From NCBI RefSeq assembly GCF_028583425.1, contig NC_072801.1, forward strand, positions 63,689,766 through 63,753,765: a DNA stretch of 64,000 nt. Direction: 5' to 3'. How positions within the stretch are numbered: the stretch's first letter is position 1; every line of letters begins with the position of its first letter. The notes below the pieces were generated by a model. It saw nothing but the letters and a program-made list of their open reading frames with translations, was not told the origin of the DNA and ran no database searches. Positions 11,442 to 22,250 of the stretch are shown piece by piece. Source of the stretch: Eublepharis macularius (taxonomy: Eukaryota; Chordata; Lepidosauria; Squamata; Eublepharidae). The position numbers and the translations under genes were made by a program.

Positions 11442-12339
11442 GAGAAATCATGTGTACAGGCAGCTTTGAAGTATTTGTAGAATTAAGGAGAGATTTTCAC
11501 ATGGTGAATACGTTGGAAATAGCAATGTCTGGTGTACAACAGCAGCAAGAAGGAAGAAGAGCCCACCATGCAGGGGGCAGCAAGGATCACTTAGTTAGGA
11601 CAGTGAGAGCAGCACCTCTCTTGTTTCCTGGGGGTCATTTCCTTGTCTTGTCTCCTAGTGGGCTAAACAGGGCAATGTCCTGTTTCTTCTCTCTCCTGCC
11701 ACACTTCTTATCTCTCTCTGGAAGTAGTCAGATAGCAAGGAATCTCTCTCTCCTCTTTACTCTCAAGTATGTAATTTCCTCAAATAAAACTTTTTGCCTC
11801 TTTAATCAGCACAGCGTAATTCCGGTGCATTATTTGCACTCATCCATCAGAACAGAGCATTCCTGTGGAGAAACTCTCCCACACAAATAGAAAAGTTCTG
11901 GAACAGGAGCAAATACTCTATACCAATAAGGTATGAATATTAGAATGGAACTTGATGGACATTTATCAAGCAAAACCTGACTTACTGCAGGGGGTAAATG
12001 AGAGATCTTTTTAAAATTTATATATACATTACCCATTTCAGATGAAAAAAAATCCCAGTTGTGAAATACACTGCTAATCTGGCTTCTGTTCTAATGAAGT
12101 ATGGATGAGATACATACCTGAGGGTTGTTCGGTACAGGAGATGGTAATAAAGTAAATGTTAAAGATCAGTTAATAATATTAAAGTAGCTCAAATTAAAAC
12201 TTTATGTCCATAAGTGCTCCTTGAGGAATATCTTAAAAGTTTAAACAAGCAGATTTTTTTCCAAGAGAGAAACTTGATTATTTCCACAATAAGGAGTAGC
12301 ATTGTCTGCTCCTTGGCAAGAGGCCATGCTTCAACTAGA
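11442..12339. other. Intergenic stretch, nothing recognised
   Basis: No gene, RNA or repeat family was recognised here on either strand. Confidence 0.5.
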
Positions 12340-12450
12340 GCATCTGTTTTTCACAAGGTCCCACATTCAATCCCAGACATTTGAAGTGGGGGGAAACGAT
12401 CATATAGTAGGTGATGTGAAAATCTTCTACCTGATGAGATAATCCAAATC
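12340..12450 (-). repeat. Old fragment of the 13722-type SINE
   Basis: It resembles the reverse complement of part of the SINE at 13722-13925, with ttcaatcccagacatttgaa and gtaggtgatgtgaaaatctt as matching blocks. Confidence 0.55.
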
Positions 12451-12664
12451 CTTAAGGCAGTTCTGAGTCCATCTAGTTAGTTTATGAACTGTGAGAAATA
12501 CAGTCCTCCATTCCCAACAGCAGCTTTCCAAGCAGAGCCAGGAGTTGCCTAGTACCTGCTCCTTGAAATCCTTAAAATTGAGGGAATGAAGTGACTCCAA
12601 GACTATACGTTAGCAACTTCTCTGAGCCGCAACAACTCCACATCTACACATGAACATATGAAGC

Positions 12665-12760
12665 TTTGATTCCCCACTCCTCCGCTTGAAGCCAGCTAGG
12701 TGACTTTGGGTCAGTTACAGCTCTTTGGAGCTCTCTCAGCCCCACCCACCTCACAGGGTG
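12665..12760 (+). repeat. tRNA-derived SINE fragment
   Basis: Contains ccactcctccgcttgaagcc, ctctctcagccccacccacc and cacagggtgattgttgtgg, matching the interior of the better copy at 35414-35657. It is truncated where the Penelope-like sequence begins. Confidence 0.75.
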
Positions 12761-13640
12761 ATTGTTGTGGCATTGTAGTTCCTGACGTTTCGCCAGCAGC
12801 TGTGACTGGCATCTTCAGAGGTGTAGCACCGAAAGACAGAGATCTCTCAGAGCCAAGATACAAGTGACATCTTACACTCAAGTTTTGATGGGAAATGTAG
12901 GCGTCCTGGTTTTACAACTTGGCTCTCCATTAAAGCTGCAAGACCAGGATGCCTACATTTCCCATCAAAACTTGAGGGAAGCTGACAAATGTCCAACCTG
13001 TGTAAGACGTCACTTGTAGCTTGGCTCTCAGTGTCAAACTGTGGAGAAGATGGTTGTTGGGGGTTTTCCGGGCTGTGGAGAAGATGTTAGCAGGTAATTT
13101 ATATCTACTCAGGAAGGTGGGTTTGGGTTGTGTCATCCTGTAAGAGTTTCCCAGGGTGTGGAATGCTAATGGAATGCTAATGCTTCACTGTATCCTGAGG
13201 AGGTTCTTTGCATATGGATTGGTGCTATGGATTCTTTTGCATATGGATTGGAACAGGTGTTTACCAGCCGCACTTCCAGACAGAAGCAGAAGTCTAACAA
13301 ATTACAGGAAAAAAGACAGACAAACCCAATGCTTGACAATGCACGCATTGTCATCAATCTGACGGACCGTCAACTCTTACTGGAAGAAACCTCCATCTTG
13401 GCTGAGGAAACTTTGCAGTCACCCCCACCGAAATTCCTGTGGAAGACATCATTGCCAGTGTAGAAGCTGCCATTCGTCATCTACCTGAAGAGGAAGCTGA
13501 GGAAATAAGAGGAGAGACGGCCAGGATTCTACGAAATACAAGCAAAAACACAGGGGTGCCTCCACCTAACAAACTAACTGACCACAACCATATGGAAGGC
13601 AATATACAATGAATTGTACCATTAAAGAAACATAGTACCA
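12760..13640 (+). repeat. Penelope-like element fragment
   Basis: The left part holds cctgacgtttcgccagcagc and ggcatcttcagaggtgtagc, followed after the inserted foldback by gggggttttccgggctgtgg. These blocks are typical of squamate Penelope-like repeats. From about 13227 the plus strand encodes ARIVINLTDRQLLLEETSIL and, in a shifted frame, an EDIIASVEAAIRHLPEEEAE-like stretch, resembling the N-terminal part of a Penelope ORF. No reverse transcriptase or GIY-YIG domain is present. The fragment carries the 12850-13027 MITE. Confidence 0.6.
12850..13027. mobile_element. Foldback MITE, TSD TCA
   Basis: Palindrome with ends GAGCCAAGATACAAGTGAC and its inverse. Its inner arms are the same as those of the ERV-borne copy at 7469. 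The TCA target duplication is at 12847-12849 and 13028-13030. Part of the left arm is missing relative to the 7469 copy. Confidence 0.85.
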
Positions 13641-13721
13641 AACTGAATTATATCAAACAATTTATAAAGTGCAATGTGCCCAATGTAAATGCAATCAATA
13701 TAGAGTCAAGTAAATAAATGA

Positions 13722-13925
13722 AGCTGCCTTAATCTGAATCAGACTGTTGTTCCATCAAGGTCAGTATTGTCTCTACTCACTGGCAGCTGCTCTCCAGGGC
13801 CTCAGATGGAGGCCTTTCATATCACCTATCACCTGATCCTTTTAGCTGGAGGTGCTGGGGATTGAACTTGGGACCATCTGCATGCAGAATAGAGGCTCTG
13901 CCAAGCCACAGCCACAGCCCCTACT
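13722..13925 (+). repeat. tRNA-related squamate SINE
   Basis: Characteristic blocks in order: gctgccttaatctgaatcag, ggcagctgctctccagggcc, ggggattgaacttgggacca and gaggctctgccaagccacag. The 3' half keeps a B-box-like motif. I recognise it as a dispersed squamate SINE type but do not assign a database name. Confidence 0.7.
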
Positions 13926-14143
13926 TTCAAGCACAGCACTGCATAGAAGACTAATGTCTTCTATGCAGTCTAACCTCAATATTTCCAAGGTATGTTTAAC
14001 ACAATCTGATGTGTCAGATTTCTTGTTCTAGTAATTTGAACTATGATGCCTTGTATAACTTTGCCACAACATTTGGTCAATAGATATTTGTTTTAAATGT
14101 ATTTAAATATATATTTCATTTATTTTAAATATTTATTAATATT

Positions 14144-14554
14144 TGTAGGCCGGAGTAGGCATGCCACACAGCCTCCATTAATTGCTCTTTACATTCCTAC
14201 ATCCCTGATTTCTGGTCAGTTGGCACACCACAACAGGAACCATGGAGTAACATGTTTTATCGTGTTCTCTCACCATTCACAGAGCACAATATTCCCATAC
14301 ACTCTAAGTAATATTCTTCTATGCTCAGAAGCTCATGATGTACCTTTCTTTCCATTATGCTTCCTAGACGAGACAAAAGTCTGATCACAGCATATTTTGC
14401 TTAGTTGGCTGAGAATGGAATGTGTAACTTGTAACTGTTGCTATAGCCATATTTGGGCATCCGGGACTTCTTGAATACAAGCTAATAAAACTCTCACCTC
14501 CATCTTTGTGGGAACAGACTTTGCATCCAGATCTTGTCTCGTGTCGTGACTACA
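14144..14554 (+). mobile_element. Solo LTR, TSD AATATT
   Basis: Single 411-bp LTR of the same family as the ERV at 5229, bounded TG...CA. It is flanked by the 6-bp duplication AATATT (14138-14143 and 14555-14560). The matching place in unit B (about 21875) lacks it, so it arrived after the duplication or was lost there. Confidence 0.93.
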
Positions 14555-14670
14555 AATATTTATTAATTTAATATTAATATTTAATTAAATTTAATTAAAA
14601 TAATTAAATTTAATTAAATTAAATTTAATTAAAATAATTAAATTTAATTAAAATAATAAAATTTATTTAA
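14555..14670. repeat. AT-rich TTAATTAAA-type low-complexity tract
   Basis: Repeated aatttaatta and attaaaataa blocks directly after the solo LTR. Confidence 0.9.
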
Positions 14671-15409
14671 AATGGGTACAGTCAACAAAGTAAGCTAAAG
14701 TTCAGGCCCTGCCCTCAGGCTTATAATGAAGGGAAGAAAGATCTCTGTATATAAACTGGTGAGTTTTTCAAGAGGCACCATTTTAAACAAACCCACTGAA
14801 GGAGCAAGGTGGACACCAGAAGGTAAGATATTCACATTTGGTATTACAAGCGCACGAAAGGTTTATGGAGGGGAAGGGTACCAGAGGAGTCATAAAATAT
14901 AGAAAATAAAAGGAAAGGAAAGAAAGAGAATAAATGGGTGACAATCTCTGGAAGTTACTTAGTATTAAAGAAGGAACCAATATCCACGAAAGAAAAGTGT
15001 CATTTGAAAAAGATTATATAAATTGGGTGTTCCAATGAGCAGAATCAAGTTCTAACCATTTCCTGAAGAAATATAGACTTTAGCAGATATAGTGAAGCAA
15101 TCCATGTGCTTTTGTTTCTTCAGAAAATGTGTGTGTGTGGGAGGGGGGGGAACGGGTTGTGGGTTTGTGTGTGGGGGATGTTTTTATATAAAATGAAGTG
15201 TGTGGATGAGGGAAGCTAAACCCTGCCCATTTATTCTTCTTAATTTCCAGCATTCTGTAGTAGTAGTAATAAACATTTGTTTTCCAGCATGGTTTCCCTC
15301 CTCAGGTCAAATCTTGGATCACTTAGGGTTGCCAGGGGTCAAACATGGCTTCCTGAACTGGAGGGGCTTGCCCATGACAAATTCACTCGCCATGTGCCCA
15401 GAAGTGATG

Positions 15410-16343
15410 TTTTTTTTTAAAGTTTTTTTATTTTTCAATATCTAACATACAAAACTACAATAACAGTAACTACAAAAGACTACAATAGCACAAGGGAAGG
15501 GAAAGAAGGGAGAAAAGAGAGAAGGGAAAGGAGGGGTGGAAAAAAGGGGAAGGTAACCTACAAACACTAAACACTACACTTCAATGCTTTCCCTTCATAC
15601 TGCCATAATAAAAAAATAGCTTAATAAAGTAGTGATGGAGTGGTTGATCATACAAAATACAAATTACAATTCAAATTAAATCTTTTTCCCTCCCCTGGGC
15701 CTCGGGCGCAGTTCTCTCTGAGCAGCTACAGCTGCAGCGCTCGTTGCCTCCCCCCTCCCTTCAGGCTTCGGATCCTCTTCTTTTTGCTTGGTGTCTGGCC
15801 CAAATTCTGGATTTTTATCCACAAAATCCCTTAGCTGATCTTCCGAATTAATCTTGTAAGCTTGATCTTTATAACTAAACCCGATTCCTTCCGGGAGTAG
15901 CCATTTGTACTTTATGTCACGTTCCCTCAAAAGAGCTGCCAACTTCTTGTACTTAAATCTTCTCTTCCGAACTAAAAATGGAACGTCCTTCAATATCTTG
16001 ACTTTATTTCCCAGAAAGTCCAACTCCGCATTATATGAATTATATAGGATACTGTCCCGGACCCTCCTAGATGAAAACTCAATAACAATCTCACGAGGCA
16101 GCTGCCGCTTCATTGCATATTTTGAGGATGCCCGACGGACTCCCAAAATGGCGCTTTTCACTTCTTCTTTAGTTGCCCTCGCGGGTGTCGCTAAAAGTTC
16201 CGAGGCGAGATACCACAAATCCTCGTTTTCCTCCTCTTTAACATTCTGGAGACGCAAAATGGTCTGTGTTCGCTCCACTTGCAGTCCAATCAGCTGGTTT
16301 TCCACCAGCTTTAGCTCCCTGTTCTTTGCTCTCATAAGTGACG
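15410..16343 (-). mobile_element. L1 ORF1-only insertion (HAL1-like), poly-A at 15410
   Basis: The minus strand encodes the C-terminal two thirds of an L1 ORF1 protein. It has a coiled-coil-like start (NRELKLVENQLIGLQVERTQ), an RRM-like core and a C-terminal domain with LPREIVIEFSSRRVRDSIL, KVKILKDVPFLVRKRRFKYK and LRERDIKYKWLLPEGI. The frame ends at about 15676 and is followed by about 265 bp of 3' sequence and a T run on the plus strand (the poly-A tail). No ORF2 lies between ORF1 and the tail. The 5' end is joined directly to an inverted U6 fragment, and the pair is flanked by one 15-bp target duplication. Confidence 0.85.
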
Positions 16344-16374
<31 letters not shown>

Positions 16375-16403
16375 AATACAGAGAAGATTAGCATGGCCCC
16401 TGC
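16344..16403 (+). pseudogene. U6 snRNA fragment fused to the L1 insertion
   Basis: gcttcggcagcacatatact, aaaattggaacaatacagag and aagattagcatggcccctgc follow one another and match about nucleotides 7-66 of vertebrate U6 with one mismatch (A for G in GGAACGATAC). The 3' part of U6 is absent, so this is not a working gene. It lies on the strand opposite to the adjoining L1 ORF1. The final TGC overlaps the right target duplication TGCCCAGAAGTGATG (16401-16415), repeated at 15395-15409. Confidence 0.93.
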
Positions 16404-16935
16404 CCAGAAGTGATGTTGATGCATCACTGGGGGATACCACAGAAGCTCTGATATATGTGGCAGCACTCTAGTTTTGCCCAAATACCAGAGCCTGCAGTGA
16501 TGCGCTGACATGACTTCCAAGCGTATGGGGAGTAATGCCAGCATGTCAAGATGTCGCCAACATTCCTACCCATTTCCCTCCATCCCCCAGCACCCAGCCA
16601 GCTGATTACGAAGAAAATAATAATAATAAGAAGAACAGCAACAACTCAAAGTCACTCATTGCAATTTATTTTAGTTGGATAAATATTAGCAAGTTTGGGT
16701 GTTTATAGTACTGCGTGAACGTATTCTCGAGGAAACAGAACCATTTCCCCCACTATTTCATCTCACTGAAATCTAACACACTCTCTCACTCTTTCTATCT
16801 GGTAAGGAGGACAGGAGAAAATCCATTACCCACTCCCCTGTAAAATGTAACCTTAAGTATTCTTTAATGGTAGACTGTCTCCCCCTCCCCCCCTCCTAAA
16901 AAATACCGGTGCCCTTCCTGGCAGCCATTTTGAGG

Positions 16936-17088
16936 TATAAAATACATTTCAAAAAAATTCAATATTGCCTATTGGCTCAATAACATGGTGAACCTCTGTT
17001 CTAACCAAGGCATGGCCACTCCTTTTGCATTCCTGATTTTCTTAGAAGAAAGGTATTTCTTAAAAAAAGAATGATAAACTTACCTGAG
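16936..17088 (+). promoter_or_regulatory. Candidate promoter and 5' UTR exon of ZG16-like gene 1
   Basis: TATAAAA at 16936-16942 follows ggcagccattttgaggta. A consensus splice donor GTAAGTAAG begins at 17088, 134 bp before the coding-exon start. The whole block is conserved upstream of gene 3 (TATAAAA at 35024, donor at 35173). Upstream of gene 2 the donor is conserved (24122) but the TATA-like box is altered. The TSS and the existence of this exon are inferred. Confidence 0.5.
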
Positions 17089-17221
17089 TAAGTAAGGATT
17101 TTTACATTTTTAGGAGATGAGGCTCTATACCCTCTTAGTTTTAGCAGTTGTTATTCTATATTTTTTGTATATTGTATTCGCTGCTTAATGGATTATGTCC
17201 TTGTGAAACTTTCTTTCTAGG

Positions 17222-18572
17222 ATGTTCCACCTCACCCTCCTTGTGTTACTCTGTTGTGCCACCTCCATCAGTGCAGGTAAGACCCAGCAGCAGGTCAATA
17301 TTCTGAAGGGTGTGAGGCCTCAGTGGGCAAAAGCAGGCAGCTGTGCCTTGGCTCTTCAGCTATTTTTTTCCCTCTGTGACTTACTTTAGGAACGATTAAG
17401 AAACCCTCTGCTTCCCATTCTGGCGAGTATGGGGGGAATGGAGGATTACGCTTCTCACATTCAGTGGACCAACTGGATGGACCTATAACAGCCCTTGGGA
17501 TTCGGACAAACGCATCATACATTACAGGGTAAGTGTATGAAGATCCAGAGTGGTAGGGGGGGAAATGAACTCCTTGATGGATTTAATGCAAAGTAAAGTA
17601 TGATATAAAATTTAGGGCAGAGTCTATAATATTGATTTCCCTTGGGGAAGATCGCACTGATTTATTATCATGTCTATGCAGAAAGTCTTCAGAACAGGAG
17701 AACAAGGAAAAGAGCTGCCATCTGCTCCGTGCCTGATCCCAGGCAGGTGAAGTGGGGGCAGGCATTGTCTCCTGTTCTGTGCCTGATTCTGTCCCGGTGA
17801 AGGGGGGTGGGCATTGCCTCCTGCTCTGCGTCTGATCCCAGCTGGGTGAAGGTGGGGGAGGGCATTACCAGTTGCTCCACTCCTGATTCCAGCTGGGTGA
17901 AGGTAGGGTGTGGACATTGCCATGTGCTCCGCTCCTGATCCCAGCTGGGTGAAGGGGGTGGGCCTGGGCTTCCCACCACGGCTCGCTCTCAGAGGAAGTG
18001 CCTGCCTCTTTTTGCTTCCTTCCATGGCAGTGCCCTCTGGAGGTGCACCAGGGTAGGAAGTGAGTTGATAAATGTATTATTTAGGTGTTTGACAAATGTC
18101 TTTCAATTCAGTCAGTACATGGATTTTAATAGTTACCACCAACATATAACTTCTGTCTCATGAAAGTCAAACTGTGTGTCTAAACGTGTTGGATAGTGGT
18201 AGGGCAAGGGGAGCAGAAGAGATGTGAAGTCTGCCTGAACTTTTCCCTTATTCCAGCCTCCTGGTCCGGTATGGAAGGAAGTGGAGTGACTACGTGGGTG
18301 GCCCATCAGGAGAACTGCAGACGATCATGCTGAACCCAGGAGAGTCCATCACCCAAGTGTCGGGGAAGTTTGATTCGTACATTTGCAAACTTAAATTCCA
18401 AACCAATTTGGGACGGCGCTTTTCTTTTGGAGTTGATGTGGGCACCAGTTTTACTGCAATTCCACTGTTCCCAGGAGCTATCCTGACTTATATCAGTGGC
18501 CGCTCTGGTGCTGTCATTGACGCCATTGGTTTCCACTGGAATGTTGAGTTTGGTGGAGGAGCAAGACATTGA
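17222..18572 (+). CDS. ZG16-like jacalin-domain lectin, gene 1 (three coding exons)
   Basis: Predicted secreted lectin of the zymogen granule protein 16 family, 169 residues (human ZG16 has 167). Coding exons are 17222-17276, 17390-17528 and 18257-18572; all junctions are GT/AG and keep the frame. Exon 1 encodes a signal peptide (MFHLTLLVLLCCATSISA). Exon 2 encodes the first sugar-loop region (SGEYGGNGG) and NQLDGPITA-like sequence (here VDQLDGPITA). Exon 3 encodes the rest of the beta-prism fold, with RYGRKWSDYVGGPSGE and SGRSGAVIDAIGFHWN. The GxxxD sugar-binding motif (GAVID) is intact. The C-terminal CxxC of ZG16 is absent and the tail is FGGGARH. A splice acceptor (ttctag) directly precedes the ATG, so an upstream non-coding exon is expected. 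An ATTAAA signal lies at 18936-18941. Family members bind glycans or peptidoglycan; the ligand here is unknown. It is the left member of a tandem set of paralogues. Confidence 0.92.
17695..17975 (+). repeat. About 57-bp minisatellite in intron 2 of gene 1
   Basis: About five units of the kind ctgctccgtgcctgatccca plus gctgggtgaagg and gggggtgggcattgcc. It is absent from intron 2 of gene 2 and the partial intron 2 of gene 3, so it expanded after the duplications. Confidence 0.88.
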
Positions 18573-18965
18573 AAGCCAAACTGGTTAATGGATAGGAGGG
18601 AGCAGGGGTGGTCTGTCCTTCCATCCGTCTCTGTGGGCTTTATCTGTAATTGATGCAAATGATGATTCTTTCAGCCATCTCAATATTCAAGAATTTTTCT
18701 CCTTGCTCACCTATGTTACCATTCCCAACATTTCTTCCAGCTGTGTACTTCCTTCCCCCATCCACATATACATTTCTTATCTACCCGTTCCACCACACTT
18801 CCAAAGTTCACCAGTTCAGCCAACATTTTTTGTCTTTCTCTTGTAAACTGGTTCAAGCATCTCATTCTTGCCCCTATTTCTTTATACCTTCCTCTCCAGT
18901 CAAATGAAACTCTTTGCTGGCTATGACTGTCACACATTAAAAGGCAAATTTGAAAATGTTATTCT
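18573..18965 (+). other. 3' UTR of ZG16-like gene 1
   Basis: The sequence after the stop is homologous to the 3' UTR of gene 2 (26766-27215) and, in reverse, to that of ZG16 (47280-47709). Shared features are a pyrimidine-rich middle, ctatgactgtcacacattaa near the end, and gaaaatgttattctttcgat after the poly-A signal. Confidence 0.75.
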
Positions 18966-19203
18966 TTCGATTCATTGCCCATGTAGTGTTAAAACATTAT
19001 GGCTTGGATCCTATGAATGAGATCTGTGCATGCTAGTGCAAGACAGCTTCTGCGGTGGAGTGCATTCCATCTTCTGCTAGCACTTCCTCTTGTGCATGAT
19101 TGGTGGTTTTCACTGAGCCCTTGTGCAAACAGGTGTGCCACCAGAAAAAGTGCACTCCACAACAAAGGCTGTCTAGCACTAGTACACAGAAAACTCAGCC
19201 ATA

Positions 19204-19374
19204 GGCTGTTTTCACACGTCTTACCGGCTCTGGTATGTTGCGCAAAGCTCCCACAAGGACAGTGTCTTCCTGGCGCGATTTCCCAGTTCTTGCGTAAAAT
19301 TGCGCCAGGAAGACGCTGTCCTTGTGGGAGGTTTGCATGACGTATCAGAGCCGGTAAGACGTGTGAAAACAGCC
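19204..19374. mobile_element. Foldback MITE with GGCTGTTTTCACACG ends
   Basis: Nearly perfect 171-bp palindrome. The ends are ggctgttttcacacgtctta and its inverse; the inner arms are caaggacagtgtcttcctgg and cgcgatttcccag. It shares ends and core with 61803-61990 and the core with 2437-2586. No clean target duplication is visible. Confidence 0.85.
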
Positions 19375-19495
19375 ACTGTGTTGGTAATCCAGAAAACGCT
19401 TTTTGAATATTTTTCAGTTGAGAGTTCCCATCTGAGGGATCAGAGCAAACTTGACTATAACATAGTGCTTCACGATGGACTATGGGCATATATTT

Positions 19496-19725
19496 ATTTT
19501 TCATTTATTTACTTTATTTATACCCCACTTTTATCCCCAGTGGGGACCCAAGGTGACTCTCATAATTTCCCTCCCTACCCTTTAATCCCTACAACAACCC
19601 TGTAGGTTAAGCTGAGGGTGTGTGACTGGCCCAAGATCATTCCGCAAGCTTCCATGGCAGCATGGGGATTTGAACCCAGTTCTCTCGAATCCTAGTCCAA
19701 CATTCTAACCACTACACCATGTAAA
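19496..19725 (-). repeat. tRNA-derived SINE (minus orientation)
   Basis: On the minus strand it begins with a tRNA-like head (catggtgtagtggttagaat) and ggttcaaatcccc-type B-box sequence. It ends in ataaagtgggg-type sequence followed by TAAA repeats. Confidence 0.82.
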
Positions 19726-20640
19726 GATGTGAGCTCTGCCACAGGAGCTGTCCGGCACTTGAGGACTTTGTTCATAGGATTCAAACCTAAGATGTTATTT
19801 GTACTCCCCCTGCCCCCCCCCCCAGTCTGGGATGAAGGTGCCATGACACCCTTCATCTGAGGTTCAACATTACTTTTCTGGGTCAAAATGCATGAACATA
19901 ATTAGATTGATTTGTTTTTAATTTTTATATGAAAATAAAAAATAAAAGTAAGCCTCATACAGAATAGAAATAAACGTATGACAACAATAGTGAGAAATCT
20001 ACATATAAGCATCTGTAAAAGGTTTCCAAATATCTCAAAAATAGTTCATCCACAGTTTTCAGCTATATGCCATATGTTCAAATCCCTGGGGATGTGCTGT
20101 GGGGTTGCCCCATAGGGGAGTGAGGGGGGAGCTACTGTCAGCCAACACTGAGCAAACAGACAAGGAGAGAGTTCTTGTTCTACACAGACTTTATTGACCT
20201 ACCAAGAATGGGAAGGCTGTCTTGTGAGCTTATATGGGATAAGGACACAGTGGCTGGATGCAGGAGATCCTTGTTTCACACATGTGTCTGCTGTCCTTGA
20301 GGGGGCAGTTGCAGGACTGAGCTCACAGTCACCCCGGCTCATAGCCGCACTCTTACCTTTGCCCAGTTCTGGGATCCAGCTGTAGGCAGGCCATGTGGGG
20401 CCACAACATAGGTTGCGGGGCACCCACTCTACAGTGCTGTTGGACACAGCTCTCTGGGATGCTCTCTTTGGCAGGAGAGGGCCATAACGGCTCACAGGTG
20501 CATGGTGTACCACCCCCCACTGGGTATTGACCATGGAATTATGGGGGCAGCATTTGAGAGGTTCCAACAGCAAGGGGGTGGTGTTGAGGGGTGAGCCGGA
20601 GCAACCAGGTCCTCAGCTCCTTCTTATCTGGTGAGTCACC
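19726..20640. other. Intergenic stretch without recognised gene
   Basis: Includes a C run near 19812-19823 and GC-richer sequence from 20080 on. Short frames on both strands show no domain or family resemblance. Confidence 0.5.
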
Positions 20641-21075
20641 CTTGACCCTCCCCAAGTCATGATTTGGGGTAATCTATCTGTATGGGAACATCAGAGGAGT
20701 TGTTAGTCTGGCAATCAGGACTTGGCTCTCCTCTTGTGTGCAAGTGTGAGGGACATCATAGAGTTCACAAAGCTCCTCTGCACATTCTCACAAGGTTCTC
20801 CCCAATGAACCCTGGCTACAGAGGCAGGCATTTGGGGGGGGGGGGCGCTGGTGACAGTGGAGGGACTGGTGCCAGCGAGTGCATTTGGGTGACTGGCTCC
20901 TCAGCTCCTTCTTACCCGTCAGTGCACCCTCAGCCCTCTCTGGGCCATGGCTCCAGACAGGTCACCTGTAATGGAATTTGTTAGAGCATTGTTAGTTGGA
21001 TGAACAGGACTTACGTGTGCAAGTGTGAGGGACACTCAGGAGTTTGCAAAGTTTGCCCTGCATGCTTTTGCCCTG
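20640..21075 (+). repeat. Imperfect tandem duplication, about 300-bp period
   Basis: gtgtgcaagtgtgagggaca and gagtttgcaaag-type sequence occur near 20735-20775 and again near 21014-21050, with similar flanks. Family unknown. Confidence 0.6.
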
Positions 21076-21545
21076 CCACCTTGAGTGCTCTCTCCCGCCT
21101 TGCACTCTAACTCCCAATCACAGGGGGCTCTTGGGTAGAACTTTCAGCCAAGTCCCTATTTACCGGAGGTTATGACCAGCTTAGCTAGAGGTTATGTAGG
21201 GTGGCTGGGGGAGGGGGGCTGGGCCATTGAGGAGGCATTAGTAGATTGGTTGCCATGGTAACAGGCAACCTATGCTCTGCTGGGATGCTTGAGTAGGGCT
21301 GGGTGTCGGGTGGGGGATCAACTTTTCCCTTATAAAGGGAGCTGTGCCACTTTTTTCCATGCCATATGTTTTTGACTCTCATGCAGGCATTCCTGTGCCC
21401 AGGACAGCTTAGGGAGTGGACTAAGTCAAGGCCTGCTGGCCAGCCTGCTAACACCAGGACTTACACCTCAGTTATGCCTGCACCCAGCCGCCATGGCCAA
21501 GTGGTGGTGGGGGACCTGGGCGGAGTGGTGCCAGACCACTGCACC

Positions 21546-21570
21546 ATTGTGTGTGTGTGTGTGTGTGTGG
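21546..21570 (+). repeat. (GT)n microsatellite
   Basis: About eleven GT units followed by a G run. Confidence 0.9.
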
Positions 21571-22250
21571 GGGGGTTATAATGGCATAAGTCCAGGATAC
21601 ACCATTGTAACTCCTGGGCACTTCCTCGCACCTCCTCCCCTCAGGAATGCACTATGAGATGCCAAGAATCACTGCTTTACTGTAAAATGTTGCCCAGCCC
21701 ATACATCTAAGCAAATAGTGATAACACAACTTGGAAATTGCCTTACAGATGTCTAGCCTTGATATTACCTAGGCATGTTTGACATGTCTGATGATGTGTC
21801 AGATTTCTTGTACTAATCATTTGACCTATGTTGCAGTGTATAACTTTGCTGTAGTATTTGGTCAGCAGGTAATTATTTATTTTAAATATCTACATGGAAA
21901 CAAAGTATGCAAGTTACAGGCCCTGCCCTCAGGTTTGTGATTTAAGAGATTAGACACAAAAAGCAGGGGGGAGAAAATACTAGGCAAGGAAGTTGACTTT
22001 GAATATAAATGGGTGGGTTTTTCAAGAGGCATCATTTTAAACACCTCCACCGAAGGAGCCAGGTGGACACCAAAAGGTAAGATATTCACATTTGGTATTG
22101 CAGCTGCAAGAAAGGTGTATGGAAGAGAAGGGTACCAGGGGGTCAAAATATGAAACACCATAGAAAGAAAGAGAATAAATGAACCAGTATCCATGAAAGA
22201 AAAGTATCATTTGAAAAAGATGATGTAAATTGGGTCTTCCAGTTCGCAGA

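Larger units (their letters stand above)
13960..18990 (+). repeat. Duplication unit A (carries ZG16-like gene 1)
   Basis: Blocks matching unit B (21740-27240) in the same order: 13975-14100 with 21755-21880, 14665-15030 with 21890-22245, 15210-15300 with 23050-23125, 16480-17276 with 23530-24845, then coding exons 2 and 3 and the 3' UTR. Interruptions are elements present in only one copy. Confidence 0.85.

Noticed and set aside
10773-11890. Several frames of 90-300 codons on both strands around 11 kb
   Set aside because: They lie in a GC-rich hAT-type element and overlap one another on both strands; stop codons are rare only because of composition.
16344-16403. Working U6 snRNA gene
   Set aside because: Only the first two thirds of U6 are present, with no terminator T run and no proximal sequence element; it is part of a retroposed insertion.
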